Part shown: one piece after another, positions 1 to 8,456 of the stretch
How positions within the stretch are numbered: position 1 is the stretch's first letter
Layout: every line of letters begins with the position of its first letter
Assembly: GCA_902381685.1 (NCBI GenBank)
Contig: LR698958.1
Location: 1,622,833-1,686,832, forward strand
Length of the DNA: 64,000 bases
Direction: 5' to 3'
DNA from: Lachnospiraceae bacterium
GTDB lineage: Bacteria > Bacillota > Clostridia > Lachnospirales > Lachnospiraceae
Program-made: the position numbers and the translations under genes
Notes under the pieces: generated by a model
Databases searched by the model: none
What the model was told of the DNA's origin: nothing
Seen by the model: the letters and a program-made list of their open reading frames with translations, nothing else

Positions 1-30
1 CATCATAGCATTTTTATTGCCGCTCTCAAA

Positions 31-78
31 GAACAAACGTTCTTATTCCATTTTAGCCTATGTGCTGTTTAGTGTCAA
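31..78 (-). promoter_or_regulatory. Leftward promoter with LexA (SOS) operator
   Basis: On the minus strand a perfect -35 TTGACA (73-78) is followed after 17 bases by TAAAAT (50-55). Just downstream, GAACAAACGTTC (31-42) fits the Gram-positive LexA box GAAC-RNRY-GTTC exactly and would cover the start of transcription. Possible start codons lie at the very edge (1-6). The regulated gene is outside the window; lexA itself or an SOS repair or polymerase gene are the obvious candidates, but this is inference. Confidence 0.7.
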
Positions 79-197
79 CTTTTCTTTTTAAGATTTTCTT
101 TGCTTCTCACGCATAACTATACAAATCTTGCTCTTCTATTCCATAAGTTGTCTCCTTTAGCGTAGTTAAATTATTATTGTTTTGTAAATTTAGATAT
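79..197. other. Intergenic, no gene seen
   Basis: This stretch lies between the leftward LexA-box promoter and the left flank of the ISL3 element. No open frame of useful length is visible; one minus-strand ATG behind a GGAGA motif (near 140) stops after two codons. Before the IS inserted, this stretch joined directly to the jet operon terminator. Confidence 0.5.
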
Positions 198-205
198 AGA
201 AAAAG
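198..205. repeat. ISL3 target duplication, left copy
   Basis: AGAAAAAG directly abuts the left inverted repeat of the ISL3 element and is identical (8/8) to the copy at 1650-1657. ISL3-family elements are known to make 8-bp duplications. Confidence 0.9.
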
Positions 206-285
206 GGCTCTAAAATAAATGTTGGGGTGGATGATTTTAAATTAATCATCTATCCCAGCATTTTTCATTTATAATAAAAAGAAAA

Positions 286-324
286 ACCTCCCAGTGCCAG
301 TCATCACACAAACCACTAGGAGGT
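286..324 (+). promoter_or_regulatory. Hairpin masking the transposase ribosome site
   Basis: ACCTCCCAGTG (286-296) can pair with CACTAGGAGGT (314-324), leaving one mismatch. The 3' arm contains GGAGGT, the ribosome binding site of the transposase at 334. A transcript reading in from outside would therefore fold with the ribosome site closed, a known way for insertion sequences to avoid activation by neighbouring promoters. The pairing is seen; the function is inference. Confidence 0.6.
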
Positions 325-333
325 GCACATATT

Positions 334-1512
334 ATGCATAGTCATTATACCAACAAACTTTTAAATATTGAAGATGTAATTATCAAAAAAATTCATCACG
401 CCGATACTTTTTTGAAAATCTATTTAGAAACCAACCCTCATGAACAGGTCTGTCCTTGCTGTGGTTCCACTACAAAACGTATTCATGATTACCGTTATCA
501 AACTATTAAGGATTTACCTTTTCAGTTGAAACATTGCTATCTCGTTCTTCGCAAAAGGCGGTATGTATGCAAATGTGGAAAACGGTTCTATGAAAGCTAT
601 TCTTTCCTTCCTCGATACTTCCAGAGAACTGCAAGACTGACTGCTTTTATTGCTACTTCTCTGCATAACTCTCAAAGCATCAAGGAGACTGCAAGACAGG
701 CTAATATTTCTACTGCCACTGTTGGAAGGGTTTTAAATACGATCGCTTACTCCAGAAGAAAGTTTTCCACTTCCATATCTATTGATGAGTTCCGTGGAAA
801 TGCTTCCACCGGTAAATTCCAATGTATTCTGGTTGATCCGGTAAAGCATAAGGTTCTAGACATTCTTCCTGACAGGCAATATAGTCATTTGGTGTCTTAC
901 TTTTCTTCTATTCCTAAGGATGAAAGACATCGAGTAAAACACTTTGTTTGTGATATGTGGAAACCATACATAGAGCTGGCGTATTCTTACTTTCCGAATG
1001 CCGAAGTCATTATTGATAAATATCACTTCATTAGACAAACCACTTGGGCTATCGAAGGAGTACGTAAAAGATTGCAAAAAACAATGCCTGCACGTCTTAG
1101 AAAATATTACAAACGAAGCAGAACACTGATCTTAAGCAGATATAATAAACTCAAAGACGAGAATAAGGCAGCCTGTGATTTGATGCTTCTATATAACGAT
1201 GACCTGCGAAGAGCTCATTATTTAAAAGAAAAATTTTATGAACTCTGTCAGAATACTAAGTATTCCGAACAGCGAAAAGACTTCTTCGATTGGATTAAAA
1301 TGGCCGAATCTTCTGGATTAAATGAATTTGAGAAAGTCGCCAAAACCTATCGTGCATGGTCTAAAGAAATCCTAAATGCTTTTAAATATGCACATATCAC
1401 AAATGGTCCAACCGAAGGTTTCAATAATAAAATAAAAGTTCTGAAACGAACCTCATACGGTATCAGAAATTTCCAACATCTCAGAACTCGCATTTTTCTT
1501 ATAACCGATTAA
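334..1512 (+). CDS. ISL3-family transposase (392 aa)
   Basis: This is the DDE transposase of the surrounding element. An N-terminal zinc-binding region carries Cys pairs near residues 40-43 and 79-81, followed by a helix-turn-helix around 110-135 and the DDE core: Asp151 (SIDEFRG), Asp207 (CDMWKPY) and a C-terminal Glu361 (GPTEGFNNKIK), the typical ISL3 signature. The length is near the family norm. The start ATG is 10 bases after GGAGGT, which is embedded in a leader hairpin. Inverted repeats and duplications are intact, so the element looks potentially active. Confidence 0.93.
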   Translation: MHSHYTNKLLNIEDVIIKKIHHADTFLKIYLETNPHEQVCPCCGSTTKRIHDYRYQTIKDLPFQLKHCYLVLRKRRYVCKCGKRFYESYSFLPRYFQRTARLTAFIATSLHNSQSIKETARQANISTATVGRVLNTIAYSRRKFSTSISIDEFRGNASTGKFQCILVDPVKHKVLDILPDRQYSHLVSYFSSIPKDERHRVKHFVCDMWKPYIELAYSYFPNAEVIIDKYHFIRQTTWAIEGVRKRLQKTMPARLRKYYKRSRTLILSRYNKLKDENKAACDLMLLYNDDLRRAHYLKEKFYELCQNTKYSEQRKDFFDWIKMAESSGLNEFEKVAKTYRAWSKEILNAFKYAHITNGPTEGFNNKIKVLKRTSYGIRNFQHLRTRIFLITD

Positions 1513-1649
1513 TTTTAATAGACTGGCACTTGAAGGTTTGTTTGCCATGCAATAAAACAGGTTCTACTACATGGCAACACTAAAATACCTTTAAACACAA
1601 CAATGGAGCGGGATTTTTAAAATCCCACCCCAACTATTGACTTAGAACC

Positions 1650-1657
1650 AGAAAAAG
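1650..1657. repeat. ISL3 target duplication, right copy
   Basis: AGAAAAAG, identical to 198-205. On the minus strand it reads CTTTTTCT, the U-tract of the jet operon terminator, so the insertion duplicated that tract. Confidence 0.9.
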
Positions 1658-1677
1658 GACAGCCTTTCTGACTGTCC
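1652..1677 (-). terminator. Terminator of the jet operon
   Basis: Reading leftward, GGACAGTC pairs with GGCTGTCC (8 pairs, one G-T) around a 5-base loop and is followed by a run of five T. It lies about 80 bp past the jetD stop. The ISL3 element is inserted immediately after the stem, within the T-tract. Confidence 0.85.
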
Positions 1678-1758
1678 CCATATACCTGCATGTAAAGTTC
1701 TGTTTCATCAGTATAATTTTTTGAAATCAAAGTCAATATTTTCTCAGTGAAAACAAGG

Positions 1759-2952
1759 CTATATTACCATCTCCTGCTCTATCTCCACTCCATACTTCAA
1801 AATACATTCCTTTAATTCTTCCAGTTCCCCCGCTTTCATCTCTTCAAGGCTTCTTCTTTTTCTTTCCTCCAAATCAATCCCCGCATTTTTCCCGATTGCC
1901 TCAAGAAAACACTCCCTACCCATCTTATATGGTTTCAATTTAGGAAAAATTTTTTCCTTATTGAATAAGAAAATGCGAATACCACCGAAATCCATATCTC
2001 CCCAATGCAAAAATTCCACATTTTCATCTGTCAGTTTTGTGAGTTCGTTCAAAAATTTCACTTCTTTTGGCGAGAAAAAACCATGACAGTAAATATATAG
2101 CGTATCCTTTTCATATACCATATTTTCATAATTCGCCTTGTTCTCTATCGTCATAATTTTTCGTATATGTGGAATTGCTATCGGCTTAGAATGTTCCAAT
2201 GTCTGTGAGTTGATAATTGTTCCATAATAAAAATCACTCGTATCAACTGTTTTACCTGTATCTAACCTATAAATAACTGTACCTTTCCACTCCAAGACTT
2301 GTGCATAGGAAAGAATTCCATAACTTTTTAAAATTTCTTCGTCTGTCATATCGTCCTTATCCGGCAAATCGGAATACATTCGCAAAATTCCAACCACTTT
2401 TGTTTCGTATTCCTTTTCAAATTTCTTGGAATTTTCAAGGACATTTGCACTGAAAATGCGTTTCCAAAGAGGATTTTGTATAGCTGCCATTCCCTGAAGA
2501 CAGCGGAATAAGGTTTCATCTTCCATTTCTTTTACATTTTTCCCCTGTTTCAATCTGACCAAAAGAGAATTGTAGTAAGAATACAGCCAATTTGTCTCCG
2601 CCCGCGAAACTTCCGATAACAGATTTTCTATTTTTTCTATATATCTTCTCTGCTTTTCCAGAGAATCTTCAATTCCCTCTTTTTTGCAGAGAAGAGGAAT
2701 AATGTCTATGGAATAGTGCATTTTGGTGATGTCTTTTCCCATATCTCTCCAATCGAACCGGATATATTTGTTTAAGCCCGCATCTCTCTCCATTTCTTCC
2801 GCCTGTTTCAACAGGTTCGCCATACCTCCCAGTTGATTTAAAAGCGACTGGTCTATGCAGGGGTGTTTTTCCCCCTGCAGCCGCCCGGCGCGATAGGAAT
2901 CCACATTTGTTTTGTCAATTATCCACCGACTAAGCGTCAGCAATTTTTTCAT
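1759..2952 (-). CDS. jetD: Wadjet protein JetD, Toprim nuclease subunit (397 aa)
   Basis: Last gene of the jet operon. In described Wadjet systems JetD is the nuclease that cuts circular DNA held by the JetABC SMC complex; it is related to the topoisomerase VI A subunit and has a Toprim fold. Here the Toprim acidic residues are visible as Glu270 (MTIENK) and the pair Asp319/Asp321 (HWGDMDFGG), numbering from the ATG at 2952. A TTG at 2967 is an alternative start, but AAGGTGAGG is well spaced for 2952. The 5' end overlaps jetC by 23 bases, suggesting coupling. The protein looks complete. Confidence 0.88.
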   Translation of the reverse strand: MKKLLTLSRWIIDKTNVDSYRAGRLQGEKHPCIDQSLLNQLGGMANLLKQAEEMERDAGLNKYIRFDWRDMGKDITKMHYSIDIIPLLCKKEGIEDSLEKQRRYIEKIENLLSEVSRAETNWLYSYYNSLLVRLKQGKNVKEMEDETLFRCLQGMAAIQNPLWKRIFSANVLENSKKFEKEYETKVVGILRMYSDLPDKDDMTDEEILKSYGILSYAQVLEWKGTVIYRLDTGKTVDTSDFYYGTIINSQTLEHSKPIAIPHIRKIMTIENKANYENMVYEKDTLYIYCHGFFSPKEVKFLNELTKLTDENVEFLHWGDMDFGGIRIFLFNKEKIFPKLKPYKMGRECFLEAIGKNAGIDLEERKRRSLEEMKAGELEELKECILKYGVEIEQEMVI

Positions 2953-5900
2953 GTTCCTCACCTTCAATCATTTTCAGATAATCGCCTTTGTCAATGTGCA
3001 TCATGGAAATTTGATTTTGATGTCTGCGGAATCCGTATACGCTGTCCACATTTCTGATAAGTGACTGCAGACGCTCATCAGGCACGCAGACAATCAACTG
3101 TAGTTCCAGTTCTCTTGCATAATGAAGGCATACTTCACTTCTTTCCTTGTCCATTTTGGAAAATGCTTCGTCCAAAAGAACAAGGCGGATTTTTGAATCT
3201 CTGTTGCTCTGGTTCATATAGAGCATTGCAAATCCTGCAAGAAGCGCCACATATTTCGGGTTTTGTCCCTCTCCGCCGGAATCTCTTCCCGCCATATCAT
3301 CAACCGCATTTTTTCTTATGTTTCCGTCCTCATCTTCAACCTGCTCATACATATTGAAATTGAGATAATTTCTATAATCGGCATAGCGCTCCATTTCTTC
3401 TTTGTAAACTGCACGTTTTCCGCTGTCCTCATCTCTCGGCGGCATGAATTTTTCCGTAAGCCTTAAAATCTGTGTCTCATATTTTTGATAAAATTCATCT
3501 TCTCCCAAACTTAACTGCCCTTCATATCCATGATTATCAAACACTTTGCTGTCCAATTCCGGTGCCATAAGCATTTCGTAAAATTGTCTGTTTTCATTTT
3601 CGGCGGGAAGAATATCTATCTGGTAAATACTGTCGGAGAAACGAATTTTTCCAAGCATTCGGTTTATCTCCCGTTTATGACGAAATGCCGCCTTAATTTC
3701 CCCGTGAATTGTCGCGATAACATTTTCCCGTAAAGTATGGTATACAAGATGATACTGCTGCTCAAACTCCGCTTTATATTTTGGTTCAAAGTCTTTTTTG
3801 CACTGTTCAAGCACTCTGTCGTACACATCGTTCTGAGGCTCTCTTCCTGTAAATCCATATGCAGAATACTGACGGTTAAATTCATCTCTGGCTGTTAAAC
3901 GTTGTTCCGTTTCTTCCTCAATAGCCTTGTCCAGTTTTTCTAATTCTTTCTGTTTCTGCCTGCGGTAAGTATATTCATTTTTCGTTTCCAGTTCCCGCAA
4001 TACTTCCTGCTCAAGTGCTTCGTTTTTGACATACCCCTGTAATTCGTCTTCCAGTCTGCTCTCCACTGTTTTCAGTTCTGTCTCCGCATTTCCCTGTATT
4101 TTAATACGCTCCAGATGTTCTTTGTTTCTCTTTTGCAACTCTTCACGAAGTGTCTCAATTTTTTCTTCCAACTGCCTTTTCATTTCTTTCAGTTGCGGCA
4201 AAAGCGTACCCGCATTTAATTCCTGTAACTCCCGAATCAGTTTCTCTTCTTTTTTATAGTAGTTTTCCAAATCTTCCGATGCTTTAGACATTTGAATCAA
4301 TTGTTCCGCATTTTTATTGTTCAACTGCTCAAATGTTCTTGCTTTTTTCAGGCTGTCCTTCATCTGCCTGTCCGCCTTCAATTGTTTTTTTAAGAGGTAC
4401 GCTTCATCTTCCAACTCCTGCAATTTCAACTTGGATACTTTTGTTCCGATACACGAGTAATCTCCGTAGTCTTTTTCTCTCAGGTGACGGAACATATAGT
4501 TGCTGTAAGAGTAGCAGTCCGGTGTAACACCTTCTCTGACTTCATGTAATTGCTCTATTGTTTCACATTTGACTATTCTTCCCAAATATTGTTTCAGGCA
4601 TAAATCCACATAAGTTTCACTTGTTTTTACTGCCTCGTACAATGTATTTTCCCTTGCTTTCGGCTCATCTCTTTTAATTGCCGCTGTATTGATGAGATTG
4701 ACTTCTTCAAATTCTCTTTCCCGCATTTTTCGGAAAATTGTCGCTGCCTCTAACGCATACTCCGGTGCGGTAACAAGACTGTATTTTATTCGTCCTAATC
4801 TTCCCTCGATTGCATTTTTCCATTTTTCATCGGTAATATCAAACAAATCCGCAAAGATTCCCACATGGATTGTTCGTCCATAGCGGTCACTTAACGCATT
4901 CTGCAATCTTGCTCTGGCCCTTTTCAATTCCTTTTTATATGGTTTTCTATCATTTTTTAAATCTTCGATAATTTCTTGTTTCTCGGCTAACTCTTTTTCT
5001 GTTTTTCGTATGCTGTACTGTAACTCCTGTAACTCTTCCTCAATATTTTCCAGCGTATCCTTCAAATATTTCTTCAGTTTTGTAAGAATTTCTTCCGTTA
5101 CATTTCCTTCCGTAACCTCTCTTATTGTGTGTAATGCCGGATTTGAGAGATACGCGCTTATATCTTCATTCTCTTCCCATGCACTCAGTCCGTGAAGCAC
5201 TGCTCTCCACTGAGCGGAACTTCCCGCCAAAATTTCTATCGTATAGCGTATTTCTTCCAATTCTTTTTCTTTCTGTCCATAATCACTCGCCCGAATCTGT
5301 GCCTCAATTTCCACCTTTTCTTCAAAACATTTATTCTCCTGTTCTTCTAAAATCCGGCATGTTTCCCCAATCTTTTCTACAGTATCAATAACAGACTCTA
5401 AAGTTTCCTTTTTTGACTGTAACTGTGCTTTGAGACTCTCTATTGTGATTACTTTCAATATTGCCTGTGTGCGAATGGCATCGCTCTTAAACTGAATCAG
5501 GTTCAGGTTGTGTTCCCTGATATTTTCAAGCAGTTGTATACGGTTTTCCAAATCTTCCACCCGTTCTTTAATTTCGCGATACGCTCCCAGTTGTTCACTG
5601 ATCACAGACACCGTTCCTTCTTTACTTTTTGGAAACATATAATCTCGAATAAACTGCCCCGTTCCGTTTGTCATGCGAAGTGCAATGGCACTTTTTTCCA
5701 TTGTCATAAAGCGTCCCGGCTCAATGTATCCTAAAATCACATCGTAAAGTGTATTCAGATACGATTCTTTTGACGGATACAGGCGGTTTACATCGCCTCT
5801 TCCCCGATTATCTTCTGATTCTTTTCTTCTCTCAATTAGTTTTTTTAATCGGGCAAGGGTGTACGGGCTTCCGTCCTCCGCTATATATCCGTCCTCGGCG

Positions 5901-6313
5901 AGTCTTCCCGAATGGCTGAAAAAACTATAGCGTTTCAATTCTAGGTCTTTTTTTCCTACCTCAAAAGCGACTCCGATACATGTCACAATATGGGTTGATC
6001 TGTCTTCCACTTCCAAGACAATTTGGGAACAAAAATCCATACCGTCACGGTTTGCCGTCCCATCTTTCTGCTCGCCCCTAAGATAACTTAAAACACTTCT
6101 TCTGTTTTTCGCATCGTCCGCCGCTTTATTTAAAAAGGAAGCCGCCACACTTCCGTATAGAATAACCTGAATTGCGTCCATAACCGTAGATTTTCCCGAA
6201 CCGCTTTTGCCGCTGAACAGATTGACATATTCATGAAATACCAATTCTTTATGGCTGATCCCGCCCCAGTTATTCAATAACATTTTCGTAAAGATTTTCT
6301 TCGACTGTTTCAT
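2930..6313 (-). CDS. jetC: Wadjet protein JetC, SMC/MukB-like ATPase (1127 aa)
   Basis: This is the motor of the Wadjet anti-plasmid complex. The Walker A motif GKSGSGKST lies at about residues 35-43. Long charged coiled coils fill residues 230-460 and 590-850, with a hinge-like globular part between them (YGRTIHVGIFADLFD region). Near the C-terminus a signature-like DSGGEGQ is followed by Walker B IRLVLLDEAF at about 1040-1050. This head-coil-hinge-coil-head order is typical of SMC and MukB proteins. The ATG at 6313 begins MKQSKKIFTKM and overlaps jetB by 44 bases; an upstream ATG at 6352 has no ribosome site. No frameshift is seen. Confidence 0.9.
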   Translation of the reverse strand: MKQSKKIFTKMLLNNWGGISHKELVFHEYVNLFSGKSGSGKSTVMDAIQVILYGSVAASFLNKAADDAKNRRSVLSYLRGEQKDGTANRDGMDFCSQIVLEVEDRSTHIVTCIGVAFEVGKKDLELKRYSFFSHSGRLAEDGYIAEDGSPYTLARLKKLIERRKESEDNRGRGDVNRLYPSKESYLNTLYDVILGYIEPGRFMTMEKSAIALRMTNGTGQFIRDYMFPKSKEGTVSVISEQLGAYREIKERVEDLENRIQLLENIREHNLNLIQFKSDAIRTQAILKVITIESLKAQLQSKKETLESVIDTVEKIGETCRILEEQENKCFEEKVEIEAQIRASDYGQKEKELEEIRYTIEILAGSSAQWRAVLHGLSAWEENEDISAYLSNPALHTIREVTEGNVTEEILTKLKKYLKDTLENIEEELQELQYSIRKTEKELAEKQEIIEDLKNDRKPYKKELKRARARLQNALSDRYGRTIHVGIFADLFDITDEKWKNAIEGRLGRIKYSLVTAPEYALEAATIFRKMREREFEEVNLINTAAIKRDEPKARENTLYEAVKTSETYVDLCLKQYLGRIVKCETIEQLHEVREGVTPDCYSYSNYMFRHLREKDYGDYSCIGTKVSKLKLQELEDEAYLLKKQLKADRQMKDSLKKARTFEQLNNKNAEQLIQMSKASEDLENYYKKEEKLIRELQELNAGTLLPQLKEMKRQLEEKIETLREELQKRNKEHLERIKIQGNAETELKTVESRLEDELQGYVKNEALEQEVLRELETKNEYTYRRQKQKELEKLDKAIEEETEQRLTARDEFNRQYSAYGFTGREPQNDVYDRVLEQCKKDFEPKYKAEFEQQYHLVYHTLRENVIATIHGEIKAAFRHKREINRMLGKIRFSDSIYQIDILPAENENRQFYEMLMAPELDSKVFDNHGYEGQLSLGEDEFYQKYETQILRLTEKFMPPRDEDSGKRAVYKEEMERYADYRNYLNFNMYEQVEDEDGNIRKNAVDDMAGRDSGGEGQNPKYVALLAGFAMLYMNQSNRDSKIRLVLLDEAFSKMDKERSEVCLHYARELELQLIVCVPDERLQSLIRNVDSVYGFRRHQNQISMMHIDKGDYLKMIEGEEHEKIADA

Positions 6314-6908
6314 TCTCAACAATTTCCTCTCTGTATTCTTCCAACAGCGCATTGATATTTAATGAACTGCAATATAAATTAATCGTACTGTAAAGATAAA
6401 TCGGTGTTGTATCTTCCACATCGCGCACTGCCCCCGGAAGTTCAATCATCTGATGTTTACTCAAAAGATAGAGTGCCTCATGCCACTCTGCCACTTTTAA
6501 CTTCTTATTTAGAAGATTTGTATTTTTCCCGTACTCGCGGATTTCCTCCAACGTAGTTACCGTCGCTTCCAGCCCTTCCCCGAGAATCTTGTCCCGATAA
6601 ATCATCTTTATCATTAAAATAATAATCGTTGTTGTAAGGCTGAACCTTTCCGTCTCCACTCCCTCTCCGGTCAGACGGAAAATATGCTCCTGCGGATCGT
6701 GTGTAAGTTCGCACCCAAGTACCATCAAATAATCTTCGATAAATTTTTTATGCCTTACACACATTTCATAATAAATGTTGTCCCTCGGCGTCAATGTTAC
6801 CGGATCGTATTTTACCTGTAAAATACATGTCTGTTTAAACAGGTTCGATATTGTTTTTCTTAAGTTTTCCGTCTCTGTCAGCGACAGTTCTTCCATATAT
6901 TTAAACAT
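6270..6908 (-). CDS. jetB: Wadjet protein JetB, MukE-like (212 aa)
   Basis: Small winged-helix-type subunit (DUF4194 family) that in known Wadjet complexes binds the JetA kleisin, as MukE binds MukF. The ATG follows the jetA stop codon with no gap (TAA then ATG) and is preceded by AAGGAG within the jetA end, so the two are probably translationally coupled. The protein is mostly helical, with the FRLTGEGVETERFSLTTT stretch near the middle and an acidic C-terminal tail that overlaps jetC. Identity rests mainly on size, position and general sequence character rather than on a catalytic motif. Confidence 0.85.
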   Translation of the reverse strand: MFKYMEELSLTETENLRKTISNLFKQTCILQVKYDPVTLTPRDNIYYEMCVRHKKFIEDYLMVLGCELTHDPQEHIFRLTGEGVETERFSLTTTIIILMIKMIYRDKILGEGLEATVTTLEEIREYGKNTNLLNKKLKVAEWHEALYLLSKHQMIELPGAVRDVEDTTPIYLYSTINLYCSSLNINALLEEYREEIVENETVEENLYENVIE

Positions 6909-8306
6909 TTATTTCTCCTTTATTCTAAGTTTTGAAAATTTAAAGCCTTTTGTCTCCACTTCCTCTTCTATTGCCACGTCCGCATCGCTCTCTGCACGCT
7001 CGGTCACTTCCTGCCATACAAAAAACAGTTTTTCCAAATCTTCGATTGACTGAACCGTGTTTTCCGTTACGATAAATTCCCCGGCTTTCTCATTTTTCCT
7101 GCGGAAATCTCTGATTTCTTTCTGCGTATAGAGAGGTTTTAATATAAATTCTTCCAATCCCTCATCTTCAACAGGAATCTCTTTTACTGTCGCAGGAGTA
7201 AATTTTTCTTTATCCGTGTTTTTCTGTCTGTACATACTTTTATCGGTAACCTCTCTGTACCTCTCGGTCATACCCATTCCCGCTGCCAGTTTTGCAAGAA
7301 TTTCCTCCCTCTTGCTGCTCTGATTTAGTAAATTTACAAAAGCAACCGTTCCGTCTTCTTCCGCTACCCCTTCCATTAGAAGATATCGTATTCTTGCTGC
7401 GGCGCGGTTGGCAAAAATTGTTTTCTGCTCAATCAGTTTGTTGTATCTTCTCTCAATCGTGTCAAATTCGCGTTCAATTCTGTAAATGATATCCATCGCC
7501 TCTTCGCACAGTTCTATCGCTCTTTCATTCCTCGCATACTGAGGACTGTCCTTCTCAAACTGCAGTCTTTTTTTCATAAAAGACTGCCTTCTCTTTTCAT
7601 TTTCACCCAAATTCTTCTCTATCAGTTCTTTTACCGCCTCTTTATATCGGTAAAAACTGTCTGTGGTAGTCAAAATCGCATATTTTCTGCTGTCACTGTT
7701 ATTGATTTCTTTTACAAGCACTTCCTGAATGCCTAAGAAACTTTTCTGCTTGGAAAGTTCATCAAAGTACCCCCTTATTCCCTCCTGCATATTTGCAAGC
7801 ATCTGTACAAGGGTGCGTGACGTATTCCATGCACTTTTTAAAATATCATTGTTCTTCTCCATGTCCGAACTGTATGTGTACAAATGACTGTATACGGCAA
7901 GTACACTTTCTCTCTCCCTGTTTCCTTCCTCGCTGAACAGTTTTTCAAAAAGTTCCACATATAAACGGCTGTATTCAGGAAAGGATACGACATATTGATT
8001 TAAGGTCTCATCGTAATCCCTGTGAAGCCAGCCCCAGTTTTCCAAATTTTTCAGACATACGGACGCCATATTTGCCCTTGTAAGAAATTCGCCTTCCTCA
8101 TCTGCCTGTTCTTCACTCCATTCCAGCACCATATCCGCTATATTTTCATTCATAATGCATTTGCATTCCTCTTCGGTTAATCCTAAAAGAGAGTAAGATT
8201 TACTCGTTTCTCCATAAATCGCCAACAGAAATTTTTGATAATACGCTCTATATTTACTTGCAAAAAGTTTATAAAACTCCGTTGGAATTTTATTTATTAA
8301 ATTCAC
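6909..8306 (-). CDS. jetA: Wadjet protein JetA, kleisin-like subunit (465 aa)
   Basis: First gene of the operon. The protein opens with MNLINKIPTEFYKLFASKYR, followed by helical segments, a coiled-coil centre (about 230-300, rich in Lys and Glu) and an acidic C-terminus, like the MukF/kleisin-type JetA proteins. The N-terminus resembles the JetA family formerly called DUF5716 rather than the DUF3375 JetA of type I, so a type II-like system is more likely, though this needs a profile search. It starts with GTG behind AGAGG; a promoter lies at 8343-8370. Confidence 0.83.
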   Translation of the reverse strand: MNLINKIPTEFYKLFASKYRAYYQKFLLAIYGETSKSYSLLGLTEEECKCIMNENIADMVLEWSEEQADEEGEFLTRANMASVCLKNLENWGWLHRDYDETLNQYVVSFPEYSRLYVELFEKLFSEEGNRERESVLAVYSHLYTYSSDMEKNNDILKSAWNTSRTLVQMLANMQEGIRGYFDELSKQKSFLGIQEVLVKEINNSDSRKYAILTTTDSFYRYKEAVKELIEKNLGENEKRRQSFMKKRLQFEKDSPQYARNERAIELCEEAMDIIYRIEREFDTIERRYNKLIEQKTIFANRAAARIRYLLMEGVAEEDGTVAFVNLLNQSSKREEILAKLAAGMGMTERYREVTDKSMYRQKNTDKEKFTPATVKEIPVEDEGLEEFILKPLYTQKEIRDFRRKNEKAGEFIVTENTVQSIEDLEKLFFVWQEVTERAESDADVAIEEEVETKGFKFSKLRIKEK

Positions 8307-8342
8307 TCGTCTACCTCTTTTCTTTCCATATCTATATCTTTT

Positions 8343-8370
8343 ATTATATCAAAGGGAGAAATAAATGTAA
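8343..8370 (-). promoter_or_regulatory. Probable jet operon promoter
   Basis: On the minus strand TTACAT (8365-8370) and TATAAT (8343-8348) are separated by 16 bases, about 35 bases upstream of the jetA GTG. The -10 is perfect, the -35 is weak. No operator-like repeat is evident in it. Confidence 0.55.
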
Positions 8371-8397
8371 TTGATTTTTTACAAAAAACGATGACGT

Positions 8398-8432
8398 TTG
8401 ACAATTCCTATGATATGATTGCTGATAGGAAT
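8398..8432 (+). promoter_or_regulatory. -35 element plus inverted repeat upstream of MATE gene
   Basis: TTGACA (8398-8403) is followed at once by ATTCCTAT (8404-8411), which is repeated inverted as ATAGGAAT at 8425-8432. The 8-base arms are perfect with a 13-base spacer and lie where RNA polymerase would bind, so the repeat looks like a repressor operator. No convincing -10 at 17 bases is visible, and TATGAT lies within the spacer. Confidence 0.45.
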
Positions 8433-8456
8433 GAGAAAATTGAGAGGAGTGATTTT

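Larger units (their letters stand above)
206..1649 (+). mobile_element. ISL3-family insertion sequence, intact (1444 bp)
   Basis: The ends begin GGCTCTAA (left) and GGTTCTAA (right, inverted) and share GTTGGGGTGG further in, giving imperfect inverted repeats of roughly 30 bases. Identical 8-bp duplications flank it (198-205 and 1650-1657), so the insertion is recent and complete. Small hairpins lie just inside each end (about 221-257 and 1608-1630). A perfect 10-base inverted repeat, AGTGCCAGTC (293-302) and GACTGGCACT (1521-1530), brackets the transposase gene. The element landed in the T-tract of the jet operon terminator. Confidence 0.93.

Noticed and set aside
137..160. Minus-strand ATG behind GGAGA left of the ISL3 element
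   Set aside because: The frame stops after two codons (ATG GAA TAG).
8391..8456. Earlier start for the first MATE protein
   Set aside because: The 22 extra codons overlap the -35 and the inverted repeat and lack a ribosome site; the family N-terminus fits 8457.
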